Part shown: positions 48,819 through 58,572 of the stretch, piece by piece
Layout of the letters: each line of letters begins with the position of its first letter
Numbering within the stretch: position 1 is the first letter of the stretch
Assembly: GCA_026874595.1 (NCBI GenBank)
Contig: CM049314.1
Span: forward strand, 28,093,729 to 28,157,728
From: Sipunculus nudus
Lineage: Eukaryota; Annelida; Sipuncula; Golfingiida; Sipunculidae
DNA length: 64,000 bases
Direction of reading: 5' to 3'
The notes under the pieces: model-generated
What the model was told of the DNA's origin: nothing
Databases searched by the model: none
The model's input: the letters and a program-made list of their open reading frames with translations, nothing else
Program-made: the position numbers and the translations under genes

Positions 48819-49626
48819 GTTATTTTAATTATTAAAAACCAAAAAGTATAATGTAATGTCAATACTTTCCAATTACTTTATTTTAACAACATTTAGTAAA
48901 TATTATCTTAACAGTTGACCCAAGCTGAGTACAAAGTCATATACTTAATAGGAACTCTTTTTTTATTCTTTCATCCATGTGAGCAATTGACCTTTTTGGT
49001 TTGAAAAGTAAATTAAAAATATTTTTGGTATGAGGTATTGGGTTCACTACATTAAAATATATAATTAAATTATTGTATGTATGTTACCATATTTATTTTG
49101 TAGTTTACCTTCTTGCTTTTTTTAATTATCTTTTTAGGTACATTTTGGCAATCCAACCTTTACTATACATATTGTAATTTTTTTATATGAAGAAAGTAAA
49201 TAGAAAGTAGTTTTAAAGGTTATTATAATTTAATCATTATTTTGAGAAAATAAAGTAATTTGTAAGTGTAATGATTACTTTTCTTTGTAATTGACATAAA
49301 CTGTGCATACATACATCATATATTTATATAGATACTCATATATACCTACAGTCATAGGCTAGTTGTAGAAAAGATCCAACAGTGATATATGCTCCCAGGT
49401 GAAGTTATTTACTGTCAGCTCTTAGAAAATCAACAGTTTCTCCTGTCACTGTCAGGTAAACTCAATTGCTTGATTTTTAGATAAATAAGCTAATTAAGGG
49501 TTGGGGCAGCATTGTGTCATTGAATTCTTTTTTTAAATTTTAGCACATTTGCATACCAGAAGTTTGATACATAAGTATTCTTAATTTTTAACCTTTTTGT
49601 ATTGAAGTGCCCTTGATTTTTTTCAG

Positions 49627-49773
49627 ATATGGAGAATCCTAATATTTCAGATGGTCCCATTTTTGCTTGAGAAAGTTGTGGTGGTGGTCAGCCCATTGAC
49701 TGGTCTGATAAAGAACCAGCTCCTAAATCTTATAGCCAGCGTGGAATTAGTGCTTGTGGGGTATACACGGCAG
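49627..49773 (+). pseudogene. RecQ pseudogene exon-like block 2
   Basis: An acceptor TTTTTTTCAG precedes A|TAT, completing the glycine codon of block 1. YGES follows, then a 1-base loss before CTA-ATA-TTT-CAG. From 49651 the frame reads VPFLLEKVVVVVSPLTGLIK and NQLLNLIASVELVLVG. It ends CAG|GTACTT at 49773. Confidence 0.75.
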
Positions 49774-50249
49774 GTACTTTTTGTTACTCATTTGAATGTA
49801 AATGGCTTATTATCAGTGCTTAGCCAATGTTCATTTTCTGGTAATTTATGCAGCTCATAAAATGAATTATTCAACTCTGTTTAAAAATTTTTTTAAAAAG
49901 CTTAATGAATTACTAAAAAAAATACTACCTGTCAGATGTAAAAAAAAATACCAGTTTTCATGTATCACGGGAATTTAGTCACATCTGCTTAGTTTACCTG
50001 ATCTAAAGCTATGTTGTAACCTTATAAATGGAACAAAAGTAATGTACAGCTGCCTCTTAGATTTATTTTTTAATTACATTAAACAGGAATTCAAATTTGG
50101 TATATATATATTATATACAAAAAGTGTAAAAATTCAATCATTCTAAGTATTTCATAAGTCATTTGTCACCAAACGTTTTGCCACAGGAGGTAATTGTTAA
50201 CTGTTGGCCATATAAGCTTCCTGTTCTTTTACCATATTAGACGTGTTGC

Positions 50250-50513
50250 AGCACAGGAGAAATTAGAAGACAAGGAGAGGTGTAGTGAGGATGAGTCCAC
50301 AAATGAATGTACAGTGGAGTAAAGTCAAGTGAGGATGAGGATGCACTCAGCCAGTTTGCTCTCACCAACACCTCTTTGGCTGACATCCCAAAAAATCAAA
50401 TAATTTATATGCACCCTAAAACAACCCACAAACCTGCCATACGAACAATTTTTGCAAAGGCTGAAAAAGCTGGGATGTGTGGCTGTTTTTGAAGTGCACT
50501 GCATTGCTGAATG
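50250..50513 (+). pseudogene. RecQ pseudogene exon-like block 3
   Basis: The block starts near AAQEKLEDKERCSEDE (an acidic linker) and runs through QIIYMHPKTTHKPAIRTIF. It shifts frame into KLGCVAVFEVHCIAEW and ends TG|GTAAAT at 50513, splitting the Trp codon. The DExH Asp is replaced by Phe. The left border is uncertain. Confidence 0.65.
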
Positions 50514-51136
50514 GTAAATTTATTTTATTTATGGTGAAACATTTTCTAGTGTTTTAAAATATATATTGAATCTGGAAACAGAATGCACCGTGATTACTTG
50601 TTTATTGTATAAATCACTTGACTGCTGCCTTATCTAAATAAATTATAAATATTATACATTTCACTTTAATAGGTAGCATCTTTAATTCTCCTCAATATGT
50701 CATTTAGTATGATTGAACAGGTTTACTTGGAAATGTATATTACGCTGTGGATATAGATATGTTTGCATGAAATTATAGTTCCTGTATTAAGTAGTACATT
50801 TCTGCTTCTTGATATTCAATAACACTGTCAAATAAGTAACCCTACGTGGAATGTTATATCGCCAGTGGTTTGCAGGTGTAATAGTCAATAAATTGGTTGC
50901 AATTTGTCATATTTTAAACCCTGACAAGAACTATTCTGAACTACATGTAGCAGTCTGCATTGTTATGCTTTGTTATGACTGTTGTATGTCATCAGTGTAA
51001 TTGTCACCTGGAACTTCTAGTATAAGATGGATTATCAATGACCCCATTAAGAGAAATAGCCTGGATGAAAAATGGTTACCCCCCCCCCCCCCCTCCCCCC
51101 TTCATAATTGTAAAGAGGTTTTTCTTGGTTTTGCAG

Positions 51137-51345
51137 GGGAAAGGAATTTAGGAAAGAATTCCAGAAGTTGGGTGAATTGCCAACCCTCTTTCCCTAAGCT
51201 TCACATGTTGCACTGACTGCCACTGCAACTGAAGGCAACATTAAGATTATACCAGATTCTCTTGGCTACCAAGACCCAATAGTGATTAAAGCCAACCCAG
51301 ACACAGCAAATATCAAATATGAGGAAAACACAGAGTTTTATAAAA
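51137..51345 (+). pseudogene. RecQ pseudogene exon-like block 4
   Basis: Acceptor TTTTGCAG precedes G-GGA-AAG. This completes TGG and reads GKEFRKEFQKLGELPTLFP, then a stop/frameshift, then ALTATATEGNIKIIPDSLGY and QDPIVIKANPDTANIKYEEN. It covers the segment between motif II and the second RecA-like domain. The right border is unclear. Confidence 0.7.
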
Positions 51346-51648
51346 AAAAAATTAATTCATCTTATATTTTTAGAATGCTGCTTCTAACACACAAAATGTT
51401 TATTTTAAAGTTTGTTGCAGGTTCCTCATCTATAGTATAATCTTCTACCTTTTAAGTTATATTTTCAAATGAAATGTGAGGAACCCATAAGAAATGTGTA
51501 CTCAGTGTGGACTACATTGCCAATATTTCAAACTCTAATTGAAATAAACATGAAAGTTTATATTCAAAGGCTATAACAGTACCGGTGTGTGCTTAATTGT
51601 ACATTTTTATTGCATTTATTTTAAGGACTGCAGTTTTCAACATTATAA

Positions 51649-51651
<3 letters not shown>

Positions 51652-51741
<90 letters not shown>
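51652..51741. repeat. (TA)n then (GA)n microsatellite
   Basis: A compound run of about 27 TA units followed by about 16 AG units, between exon-like blocks 4 and 5. A poly-C tract follows at 51800-51812. Confidence 0.95.
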
Positions 51742-51742
<1 letters not shown>

Positions 51743-51862
51743 TTTCCATGACAGCATAGTCTGGTAAACAGACTCTTTCTGCTGCCACAGTCATTAACCT
51801 CCCCCCCCCCCCCTGTTTTCCCTGTATATTCTGAGGGTGTTTTTCAATATATTACTCCCTAG

Positions 51863-52516
51863 GCTCACACTCGGCAGCCGAACCTGCATAAGTTTGACAA
51901 ACTTGATGCCATTATGGAACCACTCTGTCTGGAGCTGCTCTCAGAAGCAAAAGGACTTTCCAGTTACTCTTGCATACATGGTAGGGTATGATCACATGGC
52001 ATACTGCTGGAACTTAAATGAAAATAAGATGAAAGATCTTGTTGGTGGCAGCTCAATGTATGCCTAATATCAGAATGGTTATCCGGCAACTGATAAAGAT
52101 AGGATTATCAAAGAGCTATCACAAGAAAACCCAAGCTGCAGACTGATACTAGCTACATCAGCTTCCGGGATGGGGTTTAATGCTCTGGCAGTGGAAAGAG
52201 TTATACATTTCAGACCCCCTTTACGCTGGAGGCATATGTCCAAGAGTCCGGCAGAGCTAGAAGGATGGGACAGAATTCAAAAGCAGTACTTAACTACAAA
52301 AATGTTTACCTAAAGTCAAATAATATGCCACCTGAGATCAACGAATACTGCCAAAGTAAGGGATGTCTTAGGATATTCCTTGTGAGACATTTTGGTTTTG
52401 ATATTCAGTTGTCTGAGGGGCCAGCTTCAGCTTGTTGTAGTGTTTGCCAAACTGCTGTCACTGAAACCAAGTATATTAAGTTATCACTGGTACAGACATT
52501 TTCCTTTTTACTGTAG
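51863..52516 (+). pseudogene. RecQ pseudogene exon-like block 5
   Basis: After ACTCCCTAG the reading gives DKLDAIMEPLCLELLSEAKG, a frameshift, PVTLAYMVGYDHMAYCWNLN, a TAA at about 52065, then RIIKELSQENPSCRLILATS followed by ASGMGFNALAVERVIHF. Another shift leads to LEAYVQESGRARRMGQNSKA and the Cys-rich C-terminal part ending at 52516. The motif VI arginine-finger region is altered. Confidence 0.75.
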
Positions 52517-53555
52517 ATGACTCCTAACATAAATCCTAGACCATCTACAGGCTGCTCAAACGGCTGTACTAGTACATATACATAACAGTTAAATCAATAT
52601 ATCGTGATTACAGAAAAAGTGTGAAATTTTGGTGCATACAATTTCGTTGAAACACAAGCTTAAAATTATACCATGGTTACTTAACAAAATGAGACATTTA
52701 AGAGAACATATCCATATGACTTGGTCAAAAGCACCTTAGTTTTAACTTGTGAATGTCCACCATGGACATCGTGATGGCATGTAATTCGATTTTTAACAGA
52801 TGTAGAAAATAAATGTATTTTAATTACAAATTTATTGCATGGGTACATTAATTCATATGTTCAGTTTTATTTTTTGAATATACAATTCTTTTACAATATA
52901 TCATTTATAACTAAATTGAATAAACAAACAGAACATTTAACTGATATGATTTATCATATTAACATTTAACACACACGTGCGTACATAAACACTGCACCAT
53001 GCACCGGTATAGGCCTACATGTAACAAATCAACATTATATACTTATAATATTATTAAGTATATTTAATACACAAAATAAATAGTTACCTCAAAATATCTT
53101 ACAGCTTTATCTTTATTTGTATTTTTATATAATTTTAACCCGTATTTTACGGCATGCTTGTACATTTCGATTTAAGTACGCGAATATACATAACTTATAA
53201 ACAATGGATTACAGTAGATTGCTTTAAAATCGACTATAGAATCTTAATTAACTATCCGAATTCCGTAAAAATAGTACCTAATTCTTCATTCTAACATAAA
53301 GTTGATGTTGCCCGTTTGATAATACGCTCATAATAGTTCGATTTAAACGTTGTGTGCAAAGAACCTCGTCAAATATCGTCTCGTGTCCGCCACTATATGT
53401 GCAATATGCGTTTTGTCAACTGGCATCCAATCAGGTTGCCCAATTCATTGGCAGAGGCTCTGAGCTAAAATCTGACCAATGAACATTGATTTAATATGGA
53501 GAAAATACGGATAAATTAATCGCAAGTTGGCAACACGAAGGCTGTGGGTTTCGTA
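52517..53555. other. No supported gene
   Basis: AT-rich DNA. The word TTCGATTTAA occurs at about 53168 and 53339 and again in the hairpin at 53556, hinting at an undetermined repeat. No coding evidence. Confidence 0.45.
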
Positions 53556-53611
53556 CTTCGATTTAAGGACGACCGTCCTTCCTTTGAAGTATATACGTAC
53601 CTAAATCGAAG
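53556..53611. other. Hairpin with CTTCGATTTAAGG arms
   Basis: CTTCGATTTAAGG (53556-53568) pairs with CCTAAATCGAAG (53600-53611) with a one-base bulge. The spacer contains GGACGACCGTCC, itself palindromic. Possibly an element terminus; function unknown. Confidence 0.6.
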
Positions 53612-53838
53612 GACGTCTGAAAATTGCGGTCAGCCCTGACCTGGTTAAATATATCGCATATTATCCAAATGTAAACTACCAAACATTATATTATTAAGAT
53701 AAGGATACCCGTCTTTTAGTCATTCGCATCATTTTAAAGGACTTGCACACCTTTCTTTTACGCAGGACGATATTAACGTGGATATTTTATCATTCACAGC
53801 TGACATGTCTTGTGTTAAAAATTGCTGTGCATTTATCA

Positions 53839-53922
53839 CATAGTATGTGCAATTAATTTACATAACGTTCGCCTATTTTACATAGTATGTGCAATTAATT
53901 TACATAACGTTCGCCTATTTTA
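53839..53922. repeat. Exact 42-bp tandem duplication
   Basis: CATAGTATGTGCAATTAATT ... GCCTATTTTA is present twice without change at 53839-53880 and 53881-53922, which suggests a recent slip or an assembly artefact. Confidence 0.95.
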
Positions 53923-53982
53923 CATGTACATTTGAAATAAAACAACTTTTAAAATAACCATTCTTTGTTCCCGATTCCTTAC

Positions 53983-54199
53983 GGTGATTGTATATTATTG
54001 ACTCGGCACTCGAATTGTCCTTATGGGTGGGCTCAAACATGTACGGCTGTAAATTTTCGCTCCCCGGTATCCTCGTATCTTTACCTGATCGATCACTTAA
54101 GTTGTCGTAGCTTGAAGAGTCAAAATCGACTGTTGAATCCTTGATGGATTTGTAACTTTCAGAGAGGACATCGTTACAAAAAACAGTGGCCATGCACAT
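53983..54199 (-). CDS. Candidate first exon, acidic/Ser-rich with PYMFEP motif
   Basis: Minus-strand frame from ATG 54199 (or ATG 54193): MATVFCNDVLSESYKS, then a Ser/Asp-rich stretch (DFDSSSYDNLSDRSGKD), then ENLQPYMFEPTHKDN. A donor C|GTAAGG follows at 53983/53982. The PYxFEP motif in an acidic Ser-rich lead resembles the start of invertebrate proteins carrying the P2X7-type cytoplasmic (ballast) cysteine domain. The cysteine-rich part expected in later exons was not found to the left, so this may be a partial gene, an orphan exon or chance. A TGACGTCA site lies about 47 bp upstream. Confidence 0.3.
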
Positions 54200-54245
54200 A
54201 CTAGTACACAGGGTGACTGCCGTAGTAAGCCTGCAGTTTCTGAGC

Positions 54246-54253
54246 TGACGTCA
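54246..54253. promoter_or_regulatory. CRE-type TGACGTCA palindrome
   Basis: A perfect CREB/ATF consensus 47 bp upstream of the candidate exon start on the minus strand. It could be a promoter element if that exon is real. Confidence 0.25.
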
Positions 54254-57200
54254 CCGCTTGTGCCTGCATTTGCTAACCCGAGCGGCTCTGTAGCACTGAC
54301 CCTGTGGCGAGTAGCCACATATTGCCTAATTGCTTATTAATCAAGCTCATTCAGCACCGGTCACCAGCGGTTAGTCACTTGAAAAGGGTAAGGTGCATTC
54401 TACACAAATGGGATATATTTCGCTGGTCATGATCTTTAAGTTCTACTGAATATGCTGCTGAACAATACTTAAACAGCTATAACATTTCTTTGAATTCGAT
54501 ATTGTCTCGTCTCAAGCTCGCATTCTGCGTTGTACATGTTGAAGACATACTTATTAATTACACTGAAGCTGATTACGTTCAACGGAATATGCTGCTGAAT
54601 AACCACAAATAACCTTTAAACAACACCAATCATTTGTTTGAATTCGATTTTGTCTTGTCTCAAACTCTCAATTTCATAATTAAAGAACGAGAATATACAT
54701 GATAGGCTACGTATGCGTGAGCAGAAGGGTATGTTTGTGTATTTTCCCACAGTAGTCAATAATTTGTTAGTGGTATGTGCTTTTCATGGTTAGTGTGATT
54801 AGCAGCCCCTATAATCCCCGTTTTAGATACTGCATGCGTACGTAAAATACACCATTTTATGCCCGATGATGTTACTTTAGAAAACCACGTTTTCTGTAGG
54901 TACTTACTACTCTCCTTGAACACAGCTGTCAATGTTTTTATTTATAGCTTAAGTACATCGCACGATCTTGCTTGGGTCATGCTTGATTGATCGTAAACAG
55001 CACAAAGCTGGATTCCGTGATAAGACTTTGTCTTCAAAAATAAGTATTGTTGTCTGTTACTCTCCCATTTGTTAAAGGTTCAGCAGATGTATTGGATGTC
55101 ATAAATACTTTCAACTCCAATTTTCGAAATCTGATTAATAGTTGATGGGTAGGTACTGGCTCACAATCTAAACTAATGATATATACCTCTGTCAGGAAGA
55201 TATTGTTTTTCATTTCGTCCGCTGATAAGTCGGTTAATTGTCTAATACCGAAGATACCAACCGCAGTTGATGAAATTTTTCTTACATATAGAAGAATCAC
55301 TTACATTTTTGAATAAATATATATTTAAATTCAATAGATTGTATACCATTTTGACACACGGCGATTCATTTACCCCAGAGTAGAGGCAGTGACATATGTA
55401 TTATGGACAGCATTTTTTTCAAGAGCTGGAAAGATGAATCCCTGTAAATAGAAAGTGACAGTGTACCCACTGTATCCGTGAGTAATAGCATACCTACTTT
55501 GTAACTAATACATAAATAAATAGGGGAAAACATAATCCCATAATATGTCATTCAGTAAGTTCATCACGTGTAACATGCACGTATACATGTATATCCTATG
55601 TTGTTTCAATGGATTAGGAAACTTTATCTTAAGAGTGCAATAAGTTCTGAGCCACAAACGTGGACAGAAATGGATTTTCTGAAAGGATTTTCGTTTAATA
55701 AATTCTTCAGGTTATATGGACATGTAATAAAACATATAAAAAATAAATATATAAAACACGTACATTTCCAGTTTTATTTGTCATACCTACTGTATATTTA
55801 TAAGTTTTTGTCATGTAAAAATTAAGTATTAAATAATAAGTATTGTATTTACCCTAGCACAATGTATAATTGCCTTTTTTGAATGCCAAGCTTTCTTACT
55901 GGACAGAACGATGGATGTATGGGCGGAACGCTCTCACGTATTATAATGGTACTATGACTGAGTAAAGCACTTTGTTGCACTATCCTGTCATATTCTCTCC
56001 CGGATATTTTGAGAAGTGTATAGGCATCAGTTTGTTAAAGTGAATCAGCCCAATATGCGCACTTAGGTCTGTAGTCGCCTTGGAGTAGGGTTCCCTTCAG
56101 GAAAATACACATTTAATTATAAATATATAATATATACAAATATATAATATATATAATGGCTTTGAATTTGCCCAAGACCAAGTAATAATGGAAGAGCGAG
56201 GTCTCGAGGAAAACATCGGAACAGAAACAGACCCTGAAAATACGGCAAGTGGCACCGCCTGTACGTCTGAGATGCTCTATATGATCAACGACGTTGCTCC
56301 GTGTTGTCAGGTTGACAAGCACTCCAAATAAAATATTGGCGTGCGAGCGAATACACATATTTATTTATAAATCACATGATGAGCTCAAATTTAACAAATG
56401 TGGGTGCGTGAACCTTTCCTAATAAGATCAAATAAGAAAATGTTTAAGTAGCTACAAACTCCATTTGGAGGCTTTATTTTTGTCTATTAAAGTCACTTGA
56501 TTGCGCTTTTTTTAGGAACCAGGCAATAAATCGTATGATTGGATTTCCATGATGAATGACCCTTCAGACGATGTACTTTGAATCCTCCCTGTGATCTTGA
56601 CCCTAATGCAACATGTCATGTCTGGTTATAAACTTGCCAGCATGGCTTCTTTACTTTCCACCTGAATAATTTGTTTCCTTTTCTTCTTAGAGCAAGAAAA
56701 CAAGTAAGGTGACGCAGTTGAAAGTTTGTTAGCTAGATTTTGTTTGGTTATGCGGCCAAAGGAGAATTTATTAATATCAGACAGGGCACACTCTAATGTC
56801 TCCGTCTCTATATCTGTAATTTTGTGCATATAATACCGTCTATTGACCCGAGGCATTAAAAAGATAATCGTAATTTTCGCAAATACATGTATATCTGTTA
56901 TCGGCCCTAGCATTTTATTCAGAACTGTCGTAAAACACATTGGAGGAATGACTTAGTACTCAATTTTTGTAAAACCAGTCACAACCTTTACTTTATAGCT
57001 TTGTCTATTACTGTTTTTCTATATAATTGCAGCATTGGCACACCCTTTCCATTCTCATTATTTTGACTTACTTTCTATTTGGACTGAAAGCGTATAACTG
57101 ATTCAAATTCAAAATTACCTTTCTTCACTTTTAAAATTAGATATGTTTGATATCCTACCCTTATAACAATACACCCCAATAAAAATATATGTAAAGTGGT

Positions 57201-58329
57201 TTATTATTTTACAATGATGCCTATGTCTTCACAAACTTTTCTTGAACTCTATATTACACTCATCCGGCTGAGTCTGTCCAAAGGATTACTCTATATGTAG
57301 TTGATTTGATTTTGATGATGAGCCCCATTTGTATACGCACTTGTAAGACGGGTCGTACTAGGGTTTTGACAGGGTCTGCCCGTGCGTTTTATCGTATACT
57401 TGCCAAACCGGCCATTGCCCGTTACCTTTGAATGGCGCCAAGATAACTCACCAGGGATTTGGTGGATTTTCACAAAACTCATTTTAACTATTTCCCAATA
57501 GATTATCACCCCGACCCAATAGATTTTCACCCCGAGATAACAGATTATCTCGGTGGTAAACATGAACACGATCCCTTTTTTTATAAATCTAAAATTCATT
57601 TCCACCACATGTTGTATGACGAACAATAGGTTGGACTAAGACATCACGAGATAACGCGATTTGTGTGAATGTATGACATATTTGTAGATATCGGCGTATT
57701 TCAGATCTCTCGGGCTGATATAACCCGTATTAGCCGGGCTGCATTTATACTAAGTGATCATATTACGTGAGCAGATCTACTTGCATAAAATGGGTATATC
57801 AGTGGGATATACGTCCAGGGACATAATTCAGATCTAATATGAGTTCATCAGACGAGAAATTGCATATGAGAATAATGCATACTATTACACAATGTTAAAC
57901 AAGTCGTGCTCTAATTGAGGATTATGATGTGGTCCAAATAAAGCGTTATTCCGGGCTTACCAATTGTGATACATATCATGAAACCCCTTATAAGTAATGA
58001 TTTGTCATGATTTTTTATTCAGGATAGGTGTATTCCGTTTTTCTTTGACAAGGACGCTAATATTTCAGTTTAACCTTGGTTATGCAAATTCTTGTCACAA
58101 AATTATAAAAGAATACCCTGTACAAACCACAAATAAAGGAACTGAAATTAATAAAATTAATCCATCTTATTAATATACACACATTTTGCATAATTATAAA
58201 ATACGCGCGTAAATGCAGTCGTTTGACCGTTTAACCGCGCTTGCTTTATGATTTAGGACAATAATTCTCTGACGAGGTTGTCAAGGAAAGAAGGGTATAT
58301 TTGGTCGTCATCTTGTTTTTATCATGAGG
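54254..58329. other. No supported gene
   Basis: AT-rich sequence. A GCAAGTGGCACCGCCTGTAC word at about 56240 resembles the GGTGGCGCCACC repeats. A 21-bp tandem pair and a hairpin lie at 57494-57553. The N-terminal exon(s) of the SLC23 gene should lie here or farther left but were not recognised. Minus-strand frames at 56626-56940 and 57291-57626 show no domain. Confidence 0.45.
57494..57553. repeat. 21-bp tandem duplication abutting a perfect 9-bp hairpin
   Basis: CCCAATAGATTATCACCCCGA (57494-57514) is followed at once by a copy differing at one base (57515-57535). The copy overlaps CCGAGATAA-CAGA-TTATCTCGG (57532-57553), a perfect 9-bp stem with a 4-base loop. Confidence 0.85.

Positions 58330-58377
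<48 letters not shown>
58330..58377. repeat. (TA)n microsatellite
   Basis: About 23 TA units ending 16-34 bp before the first recognised SLC23 exon. Confidence 0.95.
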
Positions 58378-58380
<3 letters not shown>

Positions 58381-58393
58381 TGTGCTTAATGAG

Positions 58394-58572
58394 TGTTTGT
58401 TTAACATTCAGCATTTCCTGGCGATGTTCGTCTCCCAAATAGCGCAGGCAACTTTGGTTTGTGATATTTCTGGTGTGGGAGACGATTCCGGGTCACGTGG
58501 TCAACTTATCAGCACCGTCCTGACTTTAGCTGCCTTATCGACAACCTGCAAACAACATTTGGACGTAGGTCA
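58394..58572 (+). CDS. SLC23 exon: helices 1-2
   Basis: Encodes (CLFNI)QHFLAMF ... [20 protein letters not shown] ... KQHLDVG and ends CA|GTAAAT, phase 2. The start is uncertain. An acceptor TGTTTGTTTAACATTCAG would give 58412, but the preceding CLFNIQ also fits the family consensus, which suggests 58394. Confidence 0.75.

Larger units (their letters stand above)
48333..52516 (+). pseudogene. RecQ-family DNA helicase pseudogene, intron layout retained
   Basis: Five exon-like blocks follow RecQ motif order on the plus strand: 48333-48463, 49627-49773, ~50250-50513, 51137-~51345 and ~51863-52516, several with GT/AG borders. Seen in order are the Walker A segment, motif Ia (VVVVVSPLTGLIKNQ), motif II context (VAVFEVHCIAEW), motif III (ALTATATE), motifs IV-V (PVTLAYM; CRLILATSASGMGF), motif VI (QESGRARRMG) and the zinc cysteines (EYCQSKGC ... 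ACCSVC). A working enzyme would be a 3'-5' ATP-dependent helicase. Damage includes TAA at 48366; Walker A Lys read as Glu (YGES) with a 1-base loss; motif II Asp read as Phe; GRAGRDG read as GRARRMG; and further frameshifts and stops. It is clearly dead. Which RecQ subfamily it came from is unknown; the cysteine arrangement and short linkers fit a bacterial-RecQ-like form. Confidence 0.85.
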
